Shown: positions 40,332 through 49,539, counted from the stretch's first letter. The stretch is 64,000 nucleotides of DNA from Anaerohabitans sp964387285 (GCA_964387285.1 CAYLWO010000006.1:1-64000); one strand, 5' to 3'. A program made the numbers and translations. The notes: generated by a model not told the origin, from the letters alone.

Positions 40332-41762
40332 ATGCATAAAGGATTCAGTTTCGGGCGAGCACTTTTGGGATCAACGCTAATCCTGTTTTTAGTTTTGCTA
40401 TTGCAACCGGGTATTGCACAGATGGAGGTGAAAAACAGCGCTGGAACAAAATTGCTTCGCGTCTTGCAGGATGGTACCGTGCTGGTTCCTGATGCAGTGG
40501 AAAATGACTGGGGGAAATTGCGCTTGAACGGCTATACAGTTAATGCGATCCACGATATGCCGCATGGACCCGGACCTGGCAGCCATGCAGTCGGCATGTA
40601 TAATTACGTTCGCCCGGATAACACGCTCAAGAACATTGGATTTTATCATGCCTATGAATCCATCATCGAAGCCTTTCCCTCAGCGGTCGGCACGTTACAC
40701 AAAGGCTATTCTGCCATTGTCGTGCCGCAGAATGCAGACGGCGTCAGTATTGCAGGCACGTACACGACCGGCGCCTTGGGCGTTATGAATCATCACAGTG
40801 ATAATAAATATTTTGCCGCATTGGATGTGTGGACAAACCATGTGTGGAGCGATGCTGAATATCCGAATTATGGCGCCTATTGTATAAAGAGCAATAACAG
40901 CCATACCGGACCTAATGATTATCATCTCTGGTTGAAAGGCAAAGCCAAGAGTTGGTTTGACGGTCCCATCGGCGTCGGCACCACGTCGCCGCTAAGCAAT
41001 TTGGATGTGGCCGGCAACGCGGTGATCGGGGCTGCTTACGCGGGTGTCGTCGCTGCTCCGGCTAATGGCTTGCTGGTGGCCGGTCATGTGGGCATCGGCC
41101 TGCCGGCAGACGGCAGCATTCCACCTGATCCAACGGTGCGCATTGAGGGGGCTTCGTTCAACACGCTGCCGCTGCGTCAGTATTATTCCAAGTCTGCTTT
41201 GGTCGTTTCCGATTTGGCCGCAGATTCGCCGACAGCGGACGAGAAACGGACAACCCTGTTCAGCGGTCAATATCTGAAAACCTCCGGACGCACCGGCAAC
41301 AATCATCATCGCAGCGCGATTCAAGGCGCCCTTATGTACAAGGACGCGCCTGCCGCTAATCAAAATCAGGTCTGTGGAGGATCCCTGGCTTATCAATCTG
41401 ATTATCTCGGCGTCATTGCCGGCGTTGTTGGCAGTATCCAAAGCGATATAACCAATTTGCCCGGCGATTATACGCGTATCGGCGGTTATTTCGCTAACGA
41501 CCGGATTACGGACAACGATTATTCTTTATATGTCGCCAGTAACGGCAAAAGTTATTTTAACGGAAATGTCGGCATAGGCGCCCCCAATCCGACCAGCAAA
41601 CTGGACATCGTCGGCAGTGTCGAGGTGAGTACAAACGATGCATTTTATTTTGGCGATCCGACGACGGACGGCACCTGGCGCATCATCCGCTCCGGCGCCA
41701 ATCTGGTATTTCAACGAAGAGAATCCGCCGCGTGGGTCACTAAAAACACGATGAATCCGTGA
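40332..41762 (+). CDS. Secreted tail-fibre-like protein
   Basis: The ATG at 40332 has GGAGG 5 nt upstream, which excludes the in-frame ATG at 40320 that overlaps it. The 476-aa protein starts with a signal or anchor helix (LLGSTLILFLVLLLQPGIAQ). It carries the recurrent GVGTTSPLSNLDVAGN and GIGAPNPTSKLDIVGS motifs that in phage tail fibres and bacterial surface proteins mark trimeric beta-structured stalks. An early segment MEVKNSAGTKLLRVLQDG matches the N-terminus of the convergent gene at 42079-42750 (LTVRNSANQIKMSVTQDG). The protein is probably a trimeric secreted or surface fibre. No phage genes surround it, so a prophage origin is not supported. Confidence 0.7.
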   Translation: MHKGFSFGRALLGSTLILFLVLLLQPGIAQMEVKNSAGTKLLRVLQDGTVLVPDAVENDWGKLRLNGYTVNAIHDMPHGPGPGSHAVGMYNYVRPDNTLKNIGFYHAYESIIEAFPSAVGTLHKGYSAIVVPQNADGVSIAGTYTTGALGVMNHHSDNKYFAALDVWTNHVWSDAEYPNYGAYCIKSNNSHTGPNDYHLWLKGKAKSWFDGPIGVGTTSPLSNLDVAGNAVIGAAYAGVVAAPANGLLVAGHVGIGLPADGSIPPDPTVRIEGASFNTLPLRQYYSKSALVVSDLAADSPTADEKRTTLFSGQYLKTSGRTGNNHHRSAIQGALMYKDAPAANQNQVCGGSLAYQSDYLGVIAGVVGSIQSDITNLPGDYTRIGGYFANDRITDNDYSLYVASNGKSYFNGNVGIGAPNPTSKLDIVGSVEVSTNDAFYFGDPTTDGTWRIIRSGANLVFQRRESAAWVTKNTMNP

Positions 41763-42078
41763 CTCGGATAAACCGCTTTAAAATGTCGGGCGCTTTCAAG
41801 GCGTCCGACATTTACAGACTCTTTACACTTAAAAACAGCACACCCACCCTGATCAGCTTAATTTTTCAAATTGCCGGAATATTCCATCAGCGAACGCTTC
41901 GACCATTTCTGCGCTAAAAATATAAACAGAAATCAGGCAACAAAAGGATGCGGTCAACTTTTGACTCTCAAAACGGCCGGATTCGCCCGCATGCCCGGCG
42001 CCCATATTTACTTTGAACAGCACCGGATTGCGTCCGTGATTATACCCCCGCACTTTGGGTGCACGGGTGATCATGCGG
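41763..42078. other. Short region between convergent paralogous genes
   Basis: About 316 nt between two convergent tail-fibre-like genes. It contains the hairpin at 41781-41813; the rest has no clear gene or repeat. Confidence 0.5.
41781..41813 (+). terminator. Hairpin after the tail-fibre-like gene
   Basis: AAATGTCGG (41781-41789) pairs with CCGACATTT (41805-41813), extended inward by G-T, C-G, G-C and C-G pairs to a 13-bp stem with a 7-nt loop. No long T-run follows (TTTACAGACTC), so it is a probable but not ideal terminator. It starts 18 nt after the stop codon. Confidence 0.5.
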
Positions 42079-42750
42079 CTAATAGAGCGACATGACAGAG
42101 ATGCATGAATGAACTCTATATACCTTTGCAGTACCCGAACTGTACCAATTATGCGCAGCTAGACGGACTTTATCGCCGGCCTGCATATTCAGCACCCAAG
42201 TTCTGGTGCAAGTGGAACGAATAAAATCAACCGTATTGTTGTTAGCGAGAATGATCGAACCATCGATAGAATTCCATCCACCCCCCGTATAATGCTGCAA
42301 TACACCTGCCGCAGTGGCGTAAGTTACCTCTAGGTCGACAGTGCCGATGATCAGATAGGTCGCTGTAGCGGGGACAGTGATTTCCGTATTGCCTAGCGGA
42401 ACCAAGGTCGCATTCAACAAACTGATCGGGTTGGGATCAAAGGATGCATACTGGTTGACTAAAAACTGATGTTGAATAGATGTCAATGGCTGCCAGTGGC
42501 CCAATCCATCAGCATCTGAGGTTAACACCTTACTGGCGCCCGGCGATCCGCCGGTGATCTGAACGGTCACAGTCTTTGTCCGACCATTGACATCCAGTTT
42601 CGCTGCCGGCTCTGTGACGCCGATGCCTACATTCCCATCCTGCGTTACCGACATCTTGATCTGGTTGGCGCTGTTCCTTACAGTTAGTTGTCCATAGCTG
42701 TTTGCTGCCAACAAACAGGCCAAAACAGTAATGATTACCAATCTGTTCAT
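42079..42750 (-). CDS. Secreted tail-fibre-like protein (short paralogue)
   Basis: A 223-aa protein with a signal peptide (MNRLVIITVLACLLAANSYGQ) and AAAGGAG just upstream of the ATG. It continues LTVRNSANQIKMSVTQDG, then NVGIGVTEPAAKLDVNGR, the tail-fibre-like motif. The C-terminal half is a compact beta-rich domain (TATYLIIGTVDLEVTY, NMQAGDKVRLAAHNW) of the C1q/TNF-like jelly-roll type by pattern. That combination suits a trimeric surface protein with a binding head. It shares its N-terminal region with the convergent gene at 40332. Confidence 0.68.
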   Translation of the reverse strand: MNRLVIITVLACLLAANSYGQLTVRNSANQIKMSVTQDGNVGIGVTEPAAKLDVNGRTKTVTVQITGGSPGASKVLTSDADGLGHWQPLTSIQHQFLVNQYASFDPNPISLLNATLVPLGNTEITVPATATYLIIGTVDLEVTYATAAGVLQHYTGGGWNSIDGSIILANNNTVDFIRSTCTRTWVLNMQAGDKVRLAAHNWYSSGTAKVYRVHSCISVMSLY

Positions 42751-43469
42751 AGTAACTCCTTTGGTTAATGGGTGACTTGGAATCTAAGGTTTTTGATTCC
42801 CTCGAAAAGATAAAAGCTTTTCCATATTGCTGATGTGGGCGAAGCAAGTAACAAAGTGCTCCAAATCTTGATGGAATAGAAGCTGGTCTTACAGAAAAAC
42901 TTGCCAACAGGAAACGCGTAAGGAGCGACAGCGAAAAATCTTTAGCAATATTAATGCCAGAAAAAACAACTCGCTTCTTTAATATAATTCGCAAATTAAC
43001 GTTTGTAAAAAATGCGGATTCGTCAAATTTTTATTACATGTTGTCACAAAAACAATCACTGCAATGACACCGCCAAATTCGCCTCTCATTATAATAAAGC
43101 TTTTTGCCGGTATGAGATCAAGCTATTTATAGCATGAACGCGTTTAAGATCATTTAAAAAATTGAATTCAAGTCCGCGGTTGTACGGACGACCGCCTTAA
43201 CGGTGGTCATGGGGATACTGCACGATCTTGTAATCTATGATGGCAATGACCGTCCCGACGGCATGCGCTGCGATATGCTTTCAATCTATCTGATGAAGGT
43301 GATTGAAAATATGAATGAGCGCATGACCCGATTGAAGAAAAAGCTGATGAAATAAAGCTGGGGTTTGAAAAAATAAAAACCCGGAATACAACTTTAGCAA
43401 GTGCTCGCCGACAATATTGTTATATTGTTGTTCTCTATTGGCGCGATGCAATTGCCTTAAAAAGTCAGT
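42751..43469. other. Long AT-rich region with a short coding-like stretch
   Basis: About 720 nt separate two minus-strand genes. Apart from the open frame at 43209-43355, I see only AT-rich sequence and an ACCGCC/GGTGGT hairpin near 43191-43206. No mobile-element ends were recognised. Confidence 0.45.
43209..43355 (+). CDS. Possible small protein or gene remnant
   Basis: A 48-codon frame (MGILHDLVIYDGND, then MRCDMLSIYLMKVIENM, then a Lys-rich end LKKKLMK) reads like real protein and stays open to 43158 upstream. GGTGG precedes the ATG. It could be a small gene or the 3' end of a lost longer gene. I do not recognise the family. Confidence 0.3.
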   Translation: MGILHDLVIYDGNDRPDGMRCDMLSIYLMKVIENMNERMTRLKKKLMK

Positions 43470-44090
43470 TCAAAATCGAAATCCCAAACCAAGACCCAAA
43501 GTTGTGGGATCAATACTCATTTTTACAGTCTCTTTAACCGGACCTTCAAAATCCGTTTCCATGAACAAAAATTTCATATCAAAGTTGAGTATAACATCGG
43601 TTCTCAACGGCAAGTCCACACCGAGCTGCAGAACAGGACCAAGACTGGGCGCCAATTTTTTCCGGTTCAATTCGCCGCTTTTTTCCCAAAACAGCGTATA
43701 GTTTATTCCGGCTCCGATATAGGGCCGCCATCTGGACAAAAACGGATGATACTGCAGCATCAGGTTGACGGGCAACAGCTCGATTGAGCCCAAACTGATC
43801 TCCTCCTCTGCAGCCATAAAATCCACTTCACGCGATTCATGCGCCAGATCCATTTCCAGAGACAGTATTCGATTGAACGACCAGCGAAGCGCCGCGTTGA
43901 GATGAAGTGAGCTGTAGGCTTTGTACCCTTCGGGATCAGATGCATCCGAGGCGCCCGTAGCTGCAAAACGCGTGATTAAATGAAACGAATTTTCTGCATT
44001 CAAGTTCTGCGCCGGCAACACCGAACATACAGACAATAAAATGAGAACAGTCCTGTTGATATATGCCTGACGGAATAGATTCATCTTCAT
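43470..44090 (-). CDS. OmpW-like outer-membrane beta-barrel protein
   Basis: A 206-aa protein with a signal sequence (INRTVLILLSVCSVLPAQ) and eight alternating amphipathic strands: SLHLNAALRWSFNRILSLEM, NLMLQYHPF, WRPYIGAGINYTLFWE, GPVLQLGVDLPLRTDVILNF, TTLGLGLGFRF. The end is a C-terminal Phe for BAM insertion. The PYIGAGINYTLF segment resembles the OmpW/OmpA-like eight-stranded barrels. It lies 27 nt after the stop of the membrane PQQ-like gene on the same strand, so both are probably one transcript. Confidence 0.75.
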   Translation of the reverse strand: MKMNLFRQAYINRTVLILLSVCSVLPAQNLNAENSFHLITRFAATGASDASDPEGYKAYSSLHLNAALRWSFNRILSLEMDLAHESREVDFMAAEEEISLGSIELLPVNLMLQYHPFLSRWRPYIGAGINYTLFWEKSGELNRKKLAPSLGPVLQLGVDLPLRTDVILNFDMKFLFMETDFEGPVKETVKMSIDPTTLGLGLGFRF

Positions 44091-44117
44091 TTATAGTCTC
44101 TTTTCTTTAAGAGCCGG

Positions 44118-45842
44118 TCAGATTCCGGCGAGGGTTAAACGGAACGCAGCCATTTCTTCAGCATTGCGCACCAGCACAATATCGTTAACCACTACCGGAT
44201 GATTCCAGGTTTTGCCTTTGATCGCTGCACAACGGGCGATCTCGGTGAATTGCTCCGGCATAGCTTTCACCAATGCCAGGTCGCCCTTTTCAGATAATAC
44301 CAGCAACAGGTCCTGATCAGCTAACAACACGAATTGGCCGCGGCCATAGCGTCCGCCTTTCCACTTTCGTGAACCGAGCTGGAGGTCAATGCAGGTCAGA
44401 GAGGAGCCGTCAAAGCCGTAGACAAAGCCGTTGTGAATGACCGAATCGTTAAAATAGGGTTTAATTTTTAGTGAAGACCAGCGCTCTCTTGTGGCCCAGA
44501 CCCCTGCTTCTTGTGTAACGGCAATACGACGCATGCCGCTCTCATAATCGACGCTGGCCAGGATGTCGCCATCCGCGGTCAGTATCGGTTGAACGATGGG
44601 ATGGCCTGCCCAGCCGTACTGCCAGAGCTGCTTGCCGTCAGCAGGGGCAACGCTGATCACGCCAACTTCATTCTGCAGCAGGATCTGTTCCACGCCACCA
44701 ATGGTAACAAGATGTGGTGAGCTATAGCAATCGCCGCCGGCCGGCTTGGACCAGCGCGGCTTGCCCGTGTTGAGGTCATAACTGATAAGCGAACCGGCAG
44801 CAGCAACAACGACCATATCGTTCATGACCAGCGGTGAACCTGAAAAACCCCAGAGCGGCACTTTGGTGTCTGTGTCGGTCCCTGCGTTGCGCGACCACAC
44901 GATATTGCCGTTGCCGGCATCCAGCACATTCACGATTCCAGTAGCGCCCATTGTGTACGCACGACCATCCTGCAGAGTCGGGGTTGCTCGCGGGCCGGCG
45001 CCGCCATTAGACTCCCAAAAACGTGTCTGGTCGCTGTGTTTCCACACCAGCTCACCAGTCAGAATATCATAACAAGCGACCACCTCTTGCTCTCCGCGCT
45101 GTTCCTGCGTGTAAAACAGGTTGCCGGCCACGGCAAAGGAAGACCAGCCTGGCCCAACAGGTCGACGCCACAACTCTTTTGGCGGAGCGGCAGACCAGTC
45201 GGTCTTGATACGAACGCCGCGAACCACAGCGTCGCGATCAGCTCCTCGAAAGCCCGGCCAATCAACACCGGCATAATCAGCTGCCGCAGCCGGTCTTGCT
45301 GTGGGCTCTTTACCGGCTTTGGCTAATAGCTGTTCTTCGGGACTTGGCGACCAACGCCAGGCAAAATCAGACTGTCCCTGATTGTTCAATCCGCCGGTGC
45401 GGATCAGCAGCCAGCAACCAACGGTAACAAGGATAACCAAAACCAGGGTTATGCGCCGGCGTAATTCAGAGTAGCGATGACTGACTATTGCCCAGGCAAC
45501 CAAGGATAGACTCAACCAGGGAATGCTGAGCATGAAAAAAAGCATGCCCATGCCGCCCTGTGCTATGGATTTGTGCAGCAGGGGACGTACCGCGAATATA
45601 ACCATGACGATCAGAGCGACGGCGCCCCAACGTTCAAGACGAGGGATTCTGCTAAAGAACATCCACCACAGCAAAATAATCATGGAGAATACCAATCCGC
45701 CGAGCAGGGCAACAGGCAGACTGTCGGGCATGATGATGGGGACAAGCAACTTGCATATCAGCAATAAAGTGGCGGCAGCCAGGCCGGGCCAGAGTCGAAA
45801 CGGATTTTGCTGGGACGCATCAGCGGTTTTTTCTGCAGTCAT
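44118..45842 (-). CDS. Membrane-anchored PQQ-like beta-propeller protein
   Basis: The 574-aa protein begins with five predicted membrane helices (residues about 15-165, e.g. LGGLVFSMIILLWWMFF and ITLVLVILVTVGCWLLI). The periplasmic part then opens DWPGFRGADRDAVVRG and shows propeller blades (YDILTGELVWKHS, LDAGNGNIVWSR, YDLNTGKPRWSKP, LQLGSRKWKGG). The layout recalls membrane glucose dehydrogenase, which also has five helices before a PQQ propeller. I cannot identify the catalytic Asp or PQQ ligands, so it may be a non-enzymatic relative. GAGGG precedes the ATG. Confidence 0.75.
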   Translation of the reverse strand: MTAEKTADASQQNPFRLWPGLAAATLLLICKLLVPIIMPDSLPVALLGGLVFSMIILLWWMFFSRIPRLERWGAVALIVMVIFAVRPLLHKSIAQGGMGMLFFMLSIPWLSLSLVAWAIVSHRYSELRRRITLVLVILVTVGCWLLIRTGGLNNQGQSDFAWRWSPSPEEQLLAKAGKEPTARPAAAADYAGVDWPGFRGADRDAVVRGVRIKTDWSAAPPKELWRRPVGPGWSSFAVAGNLFYTQEQRGEQEVVACYDILTGELVWKHSDQTRFWESNGGAGPRATPTLQDGRAYTMGATGIVNVLDAGNGNIVWSRNAGTDTDTKVPLWGFSGSPLVMNDMVVVAAAGSLISYDLNTGKPRWSKPAGGDCYSSPHLVTIGGVEQILLQNEVGVISVAPADGKQLWQYGWAGHPIVQPILTADGDILASVDYESGMRRIAVTQEAGVWATRERWSSLKIKPYFNDSVIHNGFVYGFDGSSLTCIDLQLGSRKWKGGRYGRGQFVLLADQDLLLVLSEKGDLALVKAMPEQFTEIARCAAIKGKTWNHPVVVNDIVLVRNAEEMAAFRLTLAGI

Positions 45843-45993
45843 GGTCTTTCCCTCAATGTATGGTATTTAAGCGCTTTTTTTCTACAGGTTTGGTCATACT
45901 TGAAATTCATGCAACACTTTCTACACATACGATTTAATACTGAAACAGGTTACAGATTGGGTCAATAAAAGTAGATTCATAAACAAGACTTTT

Positions 45994-46125
45994 TTAATCT
46001 GCTTTATCGAAAACAAACATCACCGGCGAAAAATCCAGAGCTTTGGCCTTGACGTTTTTGCCCATCAGTTTAAAATAAAGCGTATTGTTCCCTGCCTGCA
46101 AACCTACTTTATAGAGGATATTAAA
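45994..46125 (-). pseudogene. 3' remnant of a lost gene
   Basis: On the minus strand the frame reads FNILYKVGLQAGNNTLYF, KLMGKNVKAKALDFSP and VMFVFDKAD before a TAA. It looks like a genuine protein C-terminus (a beta-sandwich end with LQAGNNTLYFKL), but it is cut by a stop at 46126-46128 and no upstream part remains. The parent family is not identified. Confidence 0.45.
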
Positions 46126-46191
46126 TCATTACTAGCACCAGTCGATCTTTTACGTCCCCTGTCCCTCCGCGTTAAAGCTTCTGTATCACTC

Positions 46192-46227
46192 AACGCAGAG
46201 CCGCCAAGAGCGCAAAGATTCGCAGAG
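46192..46227. repeat. GCAGAG/CGCAAAG type dispersed repeat
   Basis: AACGCAGAG, CCGCCAAGAG, CGCAAAG and CGCAGAG occur in succession. This wording matches a short repeat (ACGCAGAG...GCAAAG...GCAGAG) that I know from intergenic regions of many unrelated bacteria. Only one copy is in the window. Its function is unknown. Confidence 0.45.
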
Positions 46228-46386
46228 AAAAATTCACTTTTACATCATAGAATTGCACTTTCAACTCCCTTTATAGTATAAGGGGATTGCTGCACTCCAG
46301 CGCAGTTGATGCCCCTTATGGACGTCTGCGTTCGCAATGACATGCCGGTTTGTTGGGTTTACGCTGCAAACTCTCAAGAGCCCCCG

Positions 46387-47709
46387 TTAAAAACTCACCA
46401 TCCTGATCATAACATCCGCCAGATAATCGCCGAAATAGGGGCCGAACCAGCACATGGTGCGGGTTTCATAGTTGTCCAGATCATCATACTGCGACGGTAC
46501 GACATAGCCCAGATAACAGCCGTTAAAACTGGTAATGCTCACGCGTTTACCGCGTTCAGCAGCCGCCCTCTTCACCTGCAGCGCCAACAAACCGCTGAAT
46601 TCCGCAGGACTGCCAAGCAATAAAAAATCATCCAACGACAAATACGAAATATAACTGTCGCTGAAATGAAAAAATTGTCTGGTCAGAAACGAGTTGAGTC
46701 GATACTCGCGATTCAGTCTTATCTGCAACATCGGCGTTGCCACCGTCAAGCGACGGTAATCCAGAGCAACGCTATCCCTTCCCGATTCTGTATAAACGAA
46801 TTTTAATAAACTGTCGGCCAAGCCCTCGCCGATGTTTTTTGCCCGCGCAAAATCTTTTCCCTGGCCGCGATGAGAGTGGCTGGCCAGGCCGGCTGCGGCA
46901 AACAGGGCGACAGCGCCGGTTTCTTTCTCCAGCCGACGTTCCAGGTAGCCCGGATAATCGCCGCTAAAAGTCATGTTCCGCTCGGATAAGACCGTAGCAT
47001 GCGCAGAATAACTAGCCAGAACAGCTAATGGTTTACCTCCGCTGCATAAAGAGAGATAAGCCAGATCGTCATCCACCGTGCCTTTATCACCCAGCAGGCG
47101 ATTGCGAATAAATAAGGGTGCGTCTATCATGCCTGTTCGCCATTGAGCGGGAACCATATGGTGCTGTGCACGCTGCAGTGCAGCTATCGTACTGTCCACC
47201 AGCATGTCCGCAACGCGCTGATCCGGCGGTCCGCTGAACTGTTCTTCGACAAAACCATGGCCCCAGCCGCCGGGTCCGGAATGGGTATGCGTCGCGGTAA
47301 AATACAGCTGTTCTGGTTTCAGACCCGCGCGCTGCTCAATATGACGGGCCAGATCAGGATGCAGGAGCAATGCGTCATAGCCGATAATAAATACAAGCCG
47401 ATCATCTGCCTGCAGAGCGATTATGCGTACATATAAACTATCGTGCACCCCAACGGATGTCTTGCCTTTGCGAGCGCCAAATCCGGCCAGGGGCACGCCC
47501 ACCGGTGGCGTGATGCCTGCTCTGGCTGCAGCGGCAAACAGCAGCGCTTTAACCGGTCTTGGCCGTTGCATCGCCTGTAATTCTGTCAGCGTTTTCCTAA
47601 AATACCCGGTCTGTTGATAGGCTGTGCGATCGACAGGGCGAACGCAAAGTAAAAGCGCAATCACCAGTAAAGTGAGAACGGCAAGGATAATGCGCAGCAA
47701 AATTTTCAT
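46387..47709 (-). CDS. Neutral/alkaline ceramidase-like hydrolase
   Basis: A 440-aa protein with an N-terminal membrane anchor (ILLRIILAVLTLLVIALLL). The core has ARAGITPPVGVPLAGFG and YFTATHTHSGPGGWG, the opening and zinc-binding His motif of the neutral ceramidase fold, then LASYSAHATVLSERNMTFSGDYPG with a further His. In true ceramidases the second part carries a serine nucleophile that I cannot place confidently here. Ceramidases split N-acyl sphingoid bases; many bacterial relatives of this size have no known substrate. It lies 5 nt downstream of the pepT stop. Confidence 0.72.
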   Translation of the reverse strand: MKILLRIILAVLTLLVIALLLCVRPVDRTAYQQTGYFRKTLTELQAMQRPRPVKALLFAAAARAGITPPVGVPLAGFGARKGKTSVGVHDSLYVRIIALQADDRLVFIIGYDALLLHPDLARHIEQRAGLKPEQLYFTATHTHSGPGGWGHGFVEEQFSGPPDQRVADMLVDSTIAALQRAQHHMVPAQWRTGMIDAPLFIRNRLLGDKGTVDDDLAYLSLCSGGKPLAVLASYSAHATVLSERNMTFSGDYPGYLERRLEKETGAVALFAAAGLASHSHRGQGKDFARAKNIGEGLADSLLKFVYTESGRDSVALDYRRLTVATPMLQIRLNREYRLNSFLTRQFFHFSDSYISYLSLDDFLLLGSPAEFSGLLALQVKRAAAERGKRVSITSFNGCYLGYVVPSQYDDLDNYETRTMCWFGPYFGDYLADVMIRMVSF

Positions 47710-47714
47710 TATGC

Positions 47715-48953
47715 CTAGCTCTTTTCTTCCCAGTTCTTTACCAACTCTACAATCACTGCAACCGCTTTATGCATATCTTGCACCGAGATCCATTCCTGAC
47801 GGGAATGGAAATTGTGGCCGCCGGTAAAGATGTTGGGCGTCGGCAAACCATTATAGGACAACCTGGAGCCGTCGGTGCCGCCGCGGATCATATGCTTTTT
47901 CGGCGTCAAACCGATTCGCTGCACAGCCTCCAGAGCCCGGTCCACCACCTGCGGCGTTTCATCCAGTTTATATTTCATGTTGCGATAGGACTCTTCCACC
48001 CGCATGGCCAGCTTGGCGCGGGGATGACGGCTGGCCGTCTCCTGCATCAGCTTTTCCAAAAACGCCTCTTTCTCCTGCAAACCTTCGACGGTAAAATCAC
48101 GAATCAAAAATTTTAACGTCGCTTTTTCCACAGAAGCATTCAACGCATGCGGATGCACATAGCCTTCGCGCAGTTCCGTCGTTTCCGGCGATAGCGTCTC
48201 TTTGGGCAAGCGTGCAACAATTTCGGCGGCAATTTTTAGCGCATTCACCAGTTTGTTTTTCGCATAGCCGGGATGAACGTTGACGCCCTGAATCTCCATA
48301 ACCACGCTGTCGGCGCTAAAGGTCTCGTCTTCGATTTCGCCCAGCGTTTCGCCGTCAATGGTATAGGCATATTGCGCGCCGAATCCGGCCACATCAAAAT
48401 GCTCGGTGCCGCGGCCCACCTCTTCATCCGGCGTAATGGCCACGCGAACAGTGCCATGTTTGATTTCCGGATGCTGAATGAGATGATGCAGCGCATCAAA
48501 AATTTCTGCAATGCCCGCTTTGTTGTCCGCGCCCAGCAAAGTGTCGCCGCTGGAGGTGATGAGATCGTTGCCTATCTGCTGCTGCAGCGCCGGATTCTCT
48601 TCAGCCTTGATGACCACCCCGTTCGGCAACGTTATGTCGCCGCCCTGATAATTTTTATGCACAATCGCTTTCACGTCCTTGCCGGAAACGTCCGGAGAGG
48701 TGTCCATGTGCGCTATCAACCCGATCACCGGCACGTTGTGCTGCGTGTTGGACGGCAGCGTGGCGGTCACATAACCCCACTCATCCATGTGCGCATCACG
48801 CAAACCCATGGCCAGCAGTTCCCCGGCCAATTCCGCGCCGAGCAGTTTTTGCTTTTCCGTACTGGGGAATGATTCGGACTCTTCACTGGACTGGGTGTCA
48901 AAAGTTACATATTTTAAAAAGCTTTCAACACAGGTATGTTTTATGGTTGACAT
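47715..48953 (-). CDS. pepT: Peptidase T (tripeptide aminopeptidase)
   Basis: The 412-aa M20B metallopeptidase removes the N-terminal residue of tripeptides in the cytoplasm. Zinc ligands and catalytic residues are visible: GLIAHMDTSPD (His and Asp), GADNKAGIAEI, TPDEEVGRGTEHFD (Glu-Glu), YTIDGETLGEIE, and the C-terminal GGHNFHSRQEWIS. RGGTDGSRLSY is the typical late motif. Length matches the family (about 410). It is the first gene of a two-gene operon with the ceramidase-like hydrolase and is divergent from the lipoprotein gene. Confidence 0.95.
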   Translation of the reverse strand: MSTIKHTCVESFLKYVTFDTQSSEESESFPSTEKQKLLGAELAGELLAMGLRDAHMDEWGYVTATLPSNTQHNVPVIGLIAHMDTSPDVSGKDVKAIVHKNYQGGDITLPNGVVIKAEENPALQQQIGNDLITSSGDTLLGADNKAGIAEIFDALHHLIQHPEIKHGTVRVAITPDEEVGRGTEHFDVAGFGAQYAYTIDGETLGEIEDETFSADSVVMEIQGVNVHPGYAKNKLVNALKIAAEIVARLPKETLSPETTELREGYVHPHALNASVEKATLKFLIRDFTVEGLQEKEAFLEKLMQETASRHPRAKLAMRVEESYRNMKYKLDETPQVVDRALEAVQRIGLTPKKHMIRGGTDGSRLSYNGLPTPNIFTGGHNFHSRQEWISVQDMHKAVAVIVELVKNWEEKS

Positions 48954-48988
48954 AGCGCACTCCGTAAAATCATCATTTGATTAACTTG

Positions 48989-49017
48989 TTGTGAAAAAGC
49001 CGATAAAGGGCTATATT
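48989..49017 (+). promoter_or_regulatory. Candidate promoter of the lipoprotein gene
   Basis: TTGTGA (48989-48994), 17-nt spacer, TATATT (49012-49017). It lies 30 nt before the ATG and follows the divergent pepT start. AAGG just precedes the start. Confidence 0.5.
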
Positions 49018-49047
49018 ATTGCTCTAATTTAATAAAAAGGTTTTCAT

Positions 49048-49539
49048 ATGACAAAGAGAATTTTCCTGCTCCTCTGTGTGTTTTTTTTCTTTCTAAATTG
49101 CGGCGGCAAAACAAAGTCAGATACCGACGACCGCGGCAGCAACGGCGGTTTCGTGCGGTTTGCGGTGGAAGGCAAGAACATGCACGATGATTTTTTTGTC
49201 GCCCAATTCACGCCGGCCGGCGATTTGTTCAAAACCGACAATCTGCAGTTGTTCAACTTTAACCAAGGTTCCGACAAATACCCGCAACTTTTGCTAGACA
49301 TCAATTTCGCGCAGAGCGATCTAAAAAAATGGCAGGCGCAAACTCTGACCGCCGACATGCTGGCTTTTTCGGTTTCTGCATCAAGCTCCCCGCTGCAAAC
49401 GAAAGGATCGGTTAAGATTCTTAAAGTGACGGATAAATTTATCGAAGGTACGTTTTCCGGGGAACTTGTACACAGTCAATCGGGTAAAACATATCAACTC
49501 CGCGGCGAATTCAAGGCCGTCATAAAAATCAACATCTAA
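49048..49539 (+). CDS. Putative lipoprotein of unknown function
   Basis: A 163-aa protein with a lipoprotein signal (MTKRIFLLLCVFFFFLNCGG; the Cys at residue 18 would be lipidated). The mature part is a compact beta-rich domain (FVRFAVEGKNMHDDFF, LLLDINFAQSDLKKWQ, VTDKFIEGTFSGEL, LRGEFKAVIKINI). I do not recognise the family. It precedes the ECF sigma operon by 52 nt and may be a separate transcription unit. Confidence 0.7.
   Translation: MTKRIFLLLCVFFFFLNCGGKTKSDTDDRGSNGGFVRFAVEGKNMHDDFFVAQFTPAGDLFKTDNLQLFNFNQGSDKYPQLLLDINFAQSDLKKWQAQTLTADMLAFSVSASSSPLQTKGSVKILKVTDKFIEGTFSGELVHSQSGKTYQLRGEFKAVIKINI

Larger units (their letters stand above)
45843..46386. other. Intergenic region with gene remnant and repeat
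   Basis: About 544 nt hold a 43-codon minus-strand protein remnant (45994-46125) and a short GCAGAG/CGCAAAG repeat (46192-46227); the rest looks non-coding. Together they suggest a place of gene loss. Confidence 0.5.

Noticed and set aside
40332..42750. Prophage remnant
   Set aside because: Only the fibre-like motif is phage-like; both proteins have signal peptides and there are no phage head, tail, integrase or lysis genes nearby.
23854..45842. Quinoprotein dehydrogenase activity for the two PQQ-like proteins
   Set aside because: The propeller fold is clear, but the catalytic Asp and PQQ-binding residues could not be identified.
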